Shown piece by piece: positions 44,812 through 50,549 of a stretch of 50,549 nt of DNA. The stretch spans positions 1 through 50,549 of the forward strand of contig JAFGTP010000038.1 of NCBI GenBank assembly GCA_016934035.1. The letters run 5' to 3'. The number at the start of each line of letters is the position of its first letter. Position 1 is the first letter of the stretch. The position numbers and the translations under genes are program-made. The DNA is from Fidelibacterota bacterium. GTDB taxonomy: Bacteria; Fidelibacterota; UBA2242; JAFGTP01. The notes beneath the pieces are model-generated. The model saw only the letters and a program-made list of their open reading frames with translations, did not search any database and was not told the DNA's origin.

Positions 44812-45540
44812 TTATAATTTTATATCTCGTTCCAATGAAACTAAAATTTTTAAAATTATACCGTCTTCAAATGCCTGTATTAACATACCGGAACAAAAAC
44901 GATCATTTCTTAAAAGGGCGGAAATTAATTTCAGTTTTGTAAACACATCAATGCTATCAAAATTAAAATCCTTATCTACCATTTTGCGCCCTTTGTCCCA
45001 ACTTCCCCAATCAAAATCTATTATAAACGGCACTCCATAAAATAGTTTTTTAAAGTCTTCAACAAATTCTGAACTTTCATAAGGTTGCAAATATATCACA
45101 CCTTCTTCAAGTCTATCTATTAAACTGCCAAACTTATCCTCATTTTTTATTCTTGGAATAAAATCAAATAATCGCTGCCAATCACTTTTGATATATTGAA
45201 TTATTTCACTGATAAAATGAGGAATTTCTCCATATATCTTTTCCTCATCATTATCACACCATTCAATTCCGCCATCGGTTTCTAACCATAAACATTGTTT
45301 TTCATATTTTTTTAGTTCCTCAACACATGGACTTATCATATCGAAAACAAAATCATCATATAAATTCCATGAATAGAATTCTTCAAATTGAACCTGAACA
45401 CAAATATCATCCCAGATATTCTCAAGTGATTCATAAGAATAGGTTTCAATTTTCTGGATTGATCGGATAACTTTTATGCAAATTTTATTTGCCAGTTCTT
45501 CTGCAAATTTACTTGATATATACCATTCTGGAACTGTCAT
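44812..45540 (-). CDS. DUF6508-like protein, unknown function
   Basis: This 242-residue protein ends in a region (about 140-240) resembling DUF6508 from memory. It has VIYLQPYESSEFVEDF, then FIIDFDWGSW, then LKLISALLRNDRFCSGMLIQAFEDGIILKIL (start LKLISALLRNDRF). DUF6508 proteins occur in varied bacteria and have no known role. The N-terminal part is acidic and aromatic-rich with no motif. An AGAGGA ribosome site lies three bases before the ATG. It is the middle gene of the operon, 35 bases before the nuclease-like gene. Confidence 0.65.
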   Translation of the reverse strand: MTVPEWYISSKFAEELANKICIKVIRSIQKIETYSYESLENIWDDICVQVQFEEFYSWNLYDDFVFDMISPCVEELKKYEKQCLWLETDGGIEWCDNDEEKIYGEIPHFISEIIQYIKSDWQRLFDFIPRIKNEDKFGSLIDRLEEGVIYLQPYESSEFVEDFKKLFYGVPFIIDFDWGSWDKGRKMVDKDFNFDSIDVFTKLKLISALLRNDRFCSGMLIQAFEDGIILKILVSLERDIKL

Positions 45541-45576
45541 AGATCCTCTTAAAAATTAGTAATATTAAAAGTTATC

Positions 45577-46047
45577 TCATGTTATTTCTGTTGCAATTAA
45601 TGGTAAAAATTCTTCATACAAACCCTGTTGCACTTCACCTAAACGGGCAGTAACAATACATTCAATTTCTTGTTTAAATTCTATAACTCTATTTGTATTA
45701 GGATCGCGATTAATTTCATTTTCAATATGATTTCTAATTTGAGGAATGGCTTTAGATAGTATTTTGTTAAGTCGTTCATGGCTAAAATCTAATGTCAGAG
45801 CAAAATATTTTCCATTGATTGAAATATCTACTGTTGTCGAAAATTGATCTTTTCCAATTATTGAAATATCAAAAATGCAAAAATTATAAAAGTGTAAATC
45901 CATATCCGGTTTTATACCGTTTTGTAAGCAGTAAAATCCATAGTCTGGTTTAAAACTCATATTACCCCCGAATAATCTATTTTCAAAAAACTCCGGCGGA
46001 GGGGTATAAGTGAACGGCTGAAAATGTCCGCCGGAGTCATATATCAT
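45577..46047 (-). CDS. Small orphan protein opening the island operon
   Basis: A protein of up to 156 residues that I do not recognise. The middle shows strands such as FCIFDISIIG and STTVDISINGKYFALTLDF. A helical C-terminus follows (KILSKAIPQIRNHIENEI) that suggests a small alpha-beta adaptor. A second start at 45960 (127 residues) has GGGGG four bases before its ATG. The upstream ATG has no clear ribosome site but adds a Pro-rich N-terminus. It has no predicted signal peptide or membrane helix and is transcribed leftward, divergent from hsdM. Confidence 0.55.
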   Translation of the reverse strand: MIYDSGGHFQPFTYTPPPEFFENRLFGGNMSFKPDYGFYCLQNGIKPDMDLHFYNFCIFDISIIGKDQFSTTVDISINGKYFALTLDFSHERLNKILSKAIPQIRNHIENEINRDPNTNRVIEFKQEIECIVTARLGEVQQGLYEEFLPLIATEIT

Positions 46048-46239
46048 CTACAGCAAAAAACTGTATCATTTTGTAATTAAATCTGCCAGAAAGTATTGAA
46101 ATTTATGAAATGAAAATAATAATTCAAAATATCACAAAAAATAACATAAAAATTCCTGTTGCTTGTAATTGTAAATTTTCTTAAAGTCAAAAAGATATTC
46201 GCACATGATATTCAAGGACTTAAAGATTTTTGGAATGAT

Positions 46240-46263
46240 CAACTACTAGGAATTAAGTAGTTG
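46240..46263. promoter_or_regulatory. Inverted repeat before hsdM
   Basis: CAACTACT and AGTAGTTG form a perfect 8-bp dyad around AGGAATTA, 25 bases before the hsdM start. No T run follows, so an operator is likelier than a terminator. The 241-base divergent gap (46048-46288) also carries both promoters, but none can be named with confidence. Confidence 0.4.
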
Positions 46264-46288
46264 AATTTATTATGCAAAAAGGATTGCA

Positions 46289-47821
46289 ATGGCAAAAAAT
46301 ATAACACAAAACGAACCGATTGAAAAGCAACTCTGGAAAACCGCTGACAAACTCCGCAAAAACATCGATGCTGCTGAGTATAAGCACGTTGTATTGGGAT
46401 TAATATTTCTGAAATATATATCTGACGCTTTTGAAGAATTACACAATAAACTTCTGGCTGGTGAAGGCGTCTATGATGGTGCTGACCCGGAAGACAAAGA
46501 CGAATACAAAGCGGAAAATGTCTTCTTCGTGCCACCCAGTGCCCGCTGGAATTTCCTGAAAAGCCACGCCAAGCAAACAACCATCGGTAAAACCGTTGAT
46601 GAAGCGATGGATGCTATTGAACGTGAAAACCCGGAACTAAAGGACGTATTACCCAAGGTCTATGCCCGTGGTAACCTTGATCCGGCAAGCCTCGGTAGTC
46701 TGATCGACCTCATTAGTAATGTTGCCCTGGGAGAAGCCAAAGCCCGCAGTGCTGATCTGCTGGGTCATGTATTTGAATATTTCCTCGGGGAATTCGCTCT
46801 TGCTGAAGGTAAAAAGGGCGGACAGTTCTACACACCTCGAAGCGTTGTGGAATTGCTGGTGGAAATGCTGGAACCCTATAATGGCAGAGTCCTTGATCCT
46901 TGTTGTGGCTCCGGTGGTATGTTCGTACAATCGGAGAAATTTGTATTGGGACACCAGGGAAAGATCAATGACATTTCCATTTACGGTCAGGAAAGCAACC
47001 AAACCACCTGGCGGCTGGCAAAAATGAATCTTGCCATCCGTGGCATTGACAGTTCACAGTTGAAGTGGAACAACGAAGGCTCTTTCCTGAAGGATGCCCA
47101 CAAAGACCTGAAAGCCGATTATGTCATCGCTAATCCACCCTTCAATGATAGTGATTGGAGTGGTGAATTGCTGTCCAATGATGGCCGCTGGAAATTCGGT
47201 ACGCCTCCACCGCGTAATGCCAATTACGCCTGGATACAACACTTTCTCTACCATCTCAGCCCAACGGGAATTGCCGGCTTTGTATTAGCCAAAGGCTCAT
47301 TGACTACCAAAACATCCGGTGAAGGTGATATCCGCAAATCCCTCATCGAAGCACGGCTGGTGGATTGTGTTGTGAACCTGCCAACCAAACTATTTCTCAA
47401 TACCCAGATACCGGCATCTTTGTGGTTCCTGAATCGGTGTAAAAAGAACCGCCGGGAAGAAATCCTTTTCATCGATGCCCGTAATATGGGACATCTCATT
47501 AATCGCAGAACGAGAGAACTATCCGATGACGATATAAAAACCATTGCAGAAACTTATCATAAATGGCGCACTGCTGATGATAATTATGCTGATGAAGCCG
47601 GATTCTGTAACTCCGCATCCATCGAACGAGTGCGGGAACTGGACTATGTACTGACACCGGGACGCTATGTAGGCTTGCCTGATGACGAGGATGATTTTGA
47701 CTTCAATGAACGGTTCACAACACTGAAAGCGGAATTCGAAGCCCAACTCCAAGAGGAAGCGGAACTGAACCAGAAGATTCTGGAAAACCTGGCGAAAGTG
47801 GAATTGAAAGATGAAAATTGA
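46289..47821 (+). CDS. hsdM: Type I restriction-modification methyltransferase HsdM
   Basis: The 510-residue DNA adenine methyltransferase modifies the recognition site of a type I system. The N-terminal helical domain has [23 protein letters not shown]. Methyltransferase motifs follow: [12 protein letters not shown] (SAM site) and [12 protein letters not shown] (NPPF catalytic). The length is that of typical HsdM. The ATG has AAAGGA seven bases upstream. No frameshift or gap is seen. The next gene overlaps by 11 bases. Confidence 0.97.
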   Translation: MAKNITQNEPIEKQLWKTADKLRKNIDAAEYKHVVLGLIFLKYISDAFEELHNKLLAGEGVYDGADPEDKDEYKAENVFFVPPSARWNFLKSHAKQTTIGKTVDEAMDAIERENPELKDVLPKVYARGNLDPASLGSLIDLISNVALGEAKARSADLLGHVFEYFLGEFALAEGKKGGQFYTPRSVVELLVEMLEPYNGRVLDPCCGSGGMFVQSEKFVLGHQGKINDISIYGQESNQTTWRLAKMNLAIRGIDSSQLKWNNEGSFLKDAHKDLKADYVIANPPFNDSDWSGELLSNDGRWKFGTPPPRNANYAWIQHFLYHLSPTGIAGFVLAKGSLTTKTSGEGDIRKSLIEARLVDCVVNLPTKLFLNTQIPASLWFLNRCKKNRREEILFIDARNMGHLINRRTRELSDDDIKTIAETYHKWRTADDNYADEAGFCNSASIERVRELDYVLTPGRYVGLPDDEDDFDFNERFTTLKAEFEAQLQEEAELNQKILENLAKVELKDEN

Positions 47822-49373
47822 TGAGATATTAAAACAACCTGAAGGTCGGAAAATAGAATTTAAGGAAGAATTACCTTCAAGTTCGGATATAAATAAAACT
47901 GCTGTTGCTTTTGCAAATGATGCCGGTGGTGAAATATTTATCGGAATAAAAGATAATCCACGAGAAGTTGTCGGTGTAAATGAAGATGATTTAATAAAAA
48001 TTGAAGAAATTATCAGTAATTCTATCCATGACAATTGTTCGCCGGTGATATTACCCGAAATAATATTCCGAAGATACGAAGACAAACATCTAGTTGTGGT
48101 TAAAATTTATAAAGGCAGCAATCCGCCATACCATCTTAAAGCCAAAGGTGAAAAGGATGGAACATATATTCGGGTGGGTTCATCCAACAGAATCGCCAAT
48201 AGTGATATAATTGCTGAATTGGTGCGACAGAGAAGTAATGTTTCGTTTGATTCGCTTCCTGTCTTAAATCAGGAAATTGATGATCTAAGTCTGGATACAT
48301 TTAAGGAACAATTCGAAGAAAAAACATCAGATAAAGTTGATAAAATTGTTCTGAGTAAACTTAATCTCTTTTATAAAGAACAAGGCACAGAATTCCCTAC
48401 CAATGCCTTGGTTTTGTTGTCAGATGATAAATTACGCAATAAACGATTCCCCTATGCAAAGATCGAATGCGCCCGGTTCAAAGGCATTCGTCCCGGCAAT
48501 TTCATTGACCAAAAAACCATTGATGTACCCGTCAGTTTGCAACCGGAACAAGCCTACCAGTTTGTTTTGCGGCATATATCACAGGGGTCTGATTATGAAG
48601 GTGTCTATCGGAAAGACCGCTGGGAATACCCGGTAATTGCCATACGCGAAGTGATCCGGAATGCTGTCATTCATCGTGATTATGCCTTAACCGGAAAAGA
48701 TATCAAAATCGCTGTTTTTGATGATAAAATTGAGATAACCAGTCCCGGTAAATTGCTACCAACAGTGGACTTCAATGAAATGGATGCCGGACAGTCTGAT
48801 ATTCGCAATATTACTTTGGCGCCGGTCTTTAAGAAACTTGGTATCATTGAACAATGGGGGAACGGACTACAACTAATTGCTGAAAACCTAAAGCAATATC
48901 CTGAAATCGAATTGAAATGGAATGAACCCGGAATTGCTTTCCGAGTCTCTTTTATTAAAAAGAATTTTATTGAACAGCCAGAGTTACAGTTGGAGTTGGA
49001 GCAGGAGTCTGGACAAAAACGGACGAAAACGGACGAAAACGGACGATTAACCGCTGGAAAAACGGCGGAAAAAGATCGGAAAAGTGGCGGAAAAGTGGCG
49101 GAAAAGTGGCGGAAAAATGGCGGAAAAACAGCGGAAAACCACTGGGAAAACATTGAAAACAATCCTGAAATAAGTGAACAGGAAAGAATAATTTTAAAAT
49201 ACCTTTTAAAAAATAATTCAATCAAATCAAAAGATGTTGAAAAATTGTTTAATATCAAAGATAGTAGAGCAAGATTAATTCTAAAACAAATGGTTGATAA
49301 GGACTACATTGAAAAACAAGGTAAAGGCAGAAATACCTACTATATTTTGGCAACAACTGATGGTGAATCATGA
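47811..49373 (+). CDS. AlbA_2/Schlafen-like ATP-binding transcriptional regulator
   Basis: The 520-residue protein begins with an AlbA_2/Schlafen AAA-4 domain (about 10-120; [32 protein letters not shown]). A middle region and an HATPase_c_4-like segment ([17 protein letters not shown] and [12 protein letters not shown], about 270-330) follow. A Lys/Gly-rich linker coded by short tandem DNA repeats leads to a C-terminal winged helix (about 445-515; [18 protein letters not shown]). Proteins of this kind often sit inside restriction loci, between hsdM and hsdS, and are thought to regulate. It overlaps hsdM by 11 bases and the next gene by four. Confidence 0.9.
   Translation: MKIDEILKQPEGRKIEFKEELPSSSDINKTAVAFANDAGGEIFIGIKDNPREVVGVNEDDLIKIEEIISNSIHDNCSPVILPEIIFRRYEDKHLVVVKIYKGSNPPYHLKAKGEKDGTYIRVGSSNRIANSDIIAELVRQRSNVSFDSLPVLNQEIDDLSLDTFKEQFEEKTSDKVDKIVLSKLNLFYKEQGTEFPTNALVLLSDDKLRNKRFPYAKIECARFKGIRPGNFIDQKTIDVPVSLQPEQAYQFVLRHISQGSDYEGVYRKDRWEYPVIAIREVIRNAVIHRDYALTGKDIKIAVFDDKIEITSPGKLLPTVDFNEMDAGQSDIRNITLAPVFKKLGIIEQWGNGLQLIAENLKQYPEIELKWNEPGIAFRVSFIKKNFIEQPELQLELEQESGQKRTKTDENGRLTAGKTAEKDRKSGGKVAEKWRKNGGKTAENHWENIENNPEISEQERIILKYLLKNNSIKSKDVEKLFNIKDSRARLILKQMVDKDYIEKQGKGRNTYYILATTDGES
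49011..49127 (+). repeat. Two short tandem arrays in the Schlafen-like gene
   Basis: A 10-base unit GGACGAAAAC runs three to four times from 49011 to about 49046, the first copy with one change. An 11-base unit GTGGCGGAAAA occurs exactly at 49084, 49095 and 49106, with a fourth near-copy at 49117. Neither length is a multiple of three, so gain or loss of one unit shifts the reading frame ahead of the winged helix. Confidence 0.85.
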
Positions 49374-50338
49374 GTGACAACACTGTACAGATTTCACGAG
49401 AACAAATTCAGAACTTCATATTCACTATTCGTGGTGTCCAGGTAATGCTTGATAGTGACCTGGCAGAAATATATGGTGTAGAAGTCAAAAGACTCAATGA
49501 ACAGGTAAAGCGTAATATTGACAGGTTTCCGGAAAATTTTAGGTTTCAATTAACAAAAGAAGAATATGATTCTTTGAAATTACAATCTGTGATTTCAAGT
49601 AACAATCCTTTAAGGTCGCAAATTGCGACCTCAAAGGAAATTGATGAAGACTTGAAGTCGCAAATTGCGACCTCAAGTTCTGAACATGGTGGAAGACGAA
49701 AATTACCCTATGCCTTCACTGAACAAGGTGTCTCAATGCTGTCAGCGGTATTACGCAGCAAAACAGCCATCAAAGCCAGCATCAATATTATGAATGCTTT
49801 TGTGGAAATGAAGAAGTTCATCGCCAGTAATGCCGGTATATTCCAACGGCTGGAAAATATTGAACTGAAACAAATCAAGTATGATGATAACTTTGACAAA
49901 TTGTTCAAAGCACTGGAAGAGAAAAGCATCAAGCCCAGCCAGGGAATATTTTTCAATGGTCAAATCTATGATGCCTATACTTTTGTTGCAGACCTGGTAA
50001 GGAGCGCGAAAAAATCTATTGTTCTGATTGATAATTTTATTGATGATACAGTGCTGACCATACTCTCAAAAAGAAATGATAATGTATCTGCTACTATCTA
50101 CACCAAAAGTATCAGCAAACAATTGAAACTGGACCTGGCAAAACACAACCAGCAATACTCTGAAATATCTGTCATCAGATTTGCCGATGCCCATGACCGC
50201 TTTATCATTATTGATGATGAGGAACTCTATCATTTTGGTGCCTCATTGAAAGACCTGGGTAAAAAATGGTTCGCCTTCTCAAAGATGACTATGGATAACT
50301 GGAACCTGATGCAGCGACTGAATGGGGGTGAATCATGA
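49370..50338 (+). CDS. ORF6N-domain protein with PLD-like C-terminus
   Basis: The 322-residue protein starts with an ORF6N DNA-binding domain (about 8-90; FTIRGVQVMLDSDLAEIYGVEVKRLNEQV). A 14-residue repeat (SQIATS twice) and the typical GGRRKLPYAFTEQGVSMLSAVLRS follow. Then come a coiled coil and a C-terminal domain (about 195-310) with IVLIDNFID and HDRFIIIDDEELYHFGASLKDLGKKWFAF, like a phospholipase D fold with His-Asp-Arg instead of HxK. The protein may bind but not cut. It starts as ATGA with the previous gene, so it belongs to the hsdM operon. Confidence 0.88.
   Translation: MSDNTVQISREQIQNFIFTIRGVQVMLDSDLAEIYGVEVKRLNEQVKRNIDRFPENFRFQLTKEEYDSLKLQSVISSNNPLRSQIATSKEIDEDLKSQIATSSSEHGGRRKLPYAFTEQGVSMLSAVLRSKTAIKASINIMNAFVEMKKFIASNAGIFQRLENIELKQIKYDDNFDKLFKALEEKSIKPSQGIFFNGQIYDAYTFVADLVRSAKKSIVLIDNFIDDTVLTILSKRNDNVSATIYTKSISKQLKLDLAKHNQQYSEISVIRFADAHDRFIIIDDEELYHFGASLKDLGKKWFAFSKMTMDNWNLMQRLNGGES
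49613..49677. repeat. Two near-identical palindromes inside the ORF6N gene
   Basis: GGTCGCAAATTGCGACC (49614-49630) is a perfect palindrome around one A, extendable by one base pair each side. A second copy at 49657-49671 (GTCGCAA A TTGCGAC) is extended by CTTGA/TCAAG arms to 49651-49677 with a single mismatch. The copies are 42 bases apart, exactly 14 codons, and encode the SQIATS repeat. Confidence 0.85.
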
Positions 50339-50549
50339 GTGAGTGGAAAGAAATTGAATTTTCAGAACTATTGGAGGATGAATCAATTTCATATGGAATT
50401 GTCCAACCAGGTGCACATATTGAAAATGGAATTCCTATTATTAGAGTTCAAAATATTAAAAATGGGGGCTAATAGCTAAAAATAGCTGGTAAAATTGATA
50501 TTATACATTGGTATTCAATAGATTACTTGGAAATTTAATTTAGGTAATA
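50335..50549 (+). pseudogene. hsdS: hsdS, type I restriction specificity subunit: broken and cut by window end
   Basis: The first 45 residues (MSEWKEIEF at the start; IPIIRVQNIKNGG at the end) match the beginning of a target-recognition domain of HsdS. The frame then stops at TAA (50470-50472). Past the stop, fragments still resemble HsdS in other frames (LIAKN, KIDIIHWYS), but every frame has stops, so at least two indels or substitutions would be needed. Real decay or poor sequence at a contig end are equally possible. It starts ATGA with the ORF6N gene. Confidence 0.7.

Larger units (their letters stand above)
43232..50549. mobile_element. Left end of a tRNA-integrated genomic island (right end outside)
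   Basis: The boundary is the tRNA-Met remnant. Everything to its right is accessory: a three-gene orphan operon and a type I restriction-modification locus. The first part (43380-46240) is clearly more AT-rich than the flagellar and hydrogenase genes. No integrase is visible, so it should lie to the right with the intact tRNA, or has been lost. Confidence 0.6.

Noticed and set aside
48680..49258. Minus-strand frame of 192 codons with a Phe/Pro-rich repeat
   Set aside because: The repeat peptide is the complement of the tandem DNA repeats in the Schlafen-like gene, not a separate protein.

Overview
The window is about 50.5 kb of a moderately AT-rich bacterial genome. Three features appear together: a nearly complete flagellar export, motor and hook gene block with sigma-54-like promoters; an NADH-linked trimeric [FeFe]-hydrogenase; and a large secreted protein ending in a Por/T9SS-type sorting domain (NYPNPFNP motif). 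This suggests a motile, anaerobic or fermentative member of the FCB superphylum, such as a Calditrichota/KSB1-like lineage. That placement is an inference from gene content. The first base lies one nucleotide inside a tRNA-Gly gene and the last bases lie in a broken hsdS, so both ends may be contig ends.

Layout. 1-107: tRNA-Gly(GCC) and its terminator. 115-2328 (minus): rsmI, a DUF362 iron-sulfur protein and a small membrane protein. 2442-16920 (minus): one long, tightly packed flagellar operon that starts at fliL and runs fliM-fliN-fliO-fliP-fliQ-fliR-flhB-flhA-flhF-flhG-small membrane protein-fliA. It continues into four unfamiliar or partly familiar genes and two sensor-kinase genes, one of which lacks a catalytic domain. 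17172-25413 (minus): fliK-flgD-hook operon protein-flgE-motA-motB. FliK is very long and repeat-rich. 25617-29091 (minus): a lipoprotein with a beta-propeller-like region behind the best sigma-54 promoter in the window, and an orphan PAS-PAS kinase. 29279-30820 (plus): a GHL10-type glycoside-hydrolase lipoprotein. 30970-38611 (minus): a hydrogenase operon encoding a small [2Fe-2S] protein, a sensory hydrogenase with a PAS domain, a SpoIIE-like phosphatase and the bifurcating-type HydC-HydB-HydA. 38871-43031 (plus): the T9SS-sorted multidomain protein and its terminator.

43232-50549 looks like the left end of an integrated island. It begins at the 3' half of a tRNA-Met(CAT) gene cut exactly at the anticodon loop, which is a classic tyrosine-recombinase attachment site. 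It carries a leftward three-gene operon of unknown function (a PD-(D/E)XK nuclease-like protein, a DUF6508-like protein and a small orphan). Divergent from it is a type I restriction-modification locus, hsdM - Schlafen/AlbA-like regulator - ORF6N/PLD-like protein - hsdS, with hsdS interrupted. No integrase and no hsdR are visible, so the island continues to the right.

The most promising unexplored items are the leftward island operon, the frame-shifting short tandem repeats in the Schlafen-like gene, the paired palindromes inside the ORF6N gene, the kinase pair built into the flagellar operon, and the repeat-built FliK.
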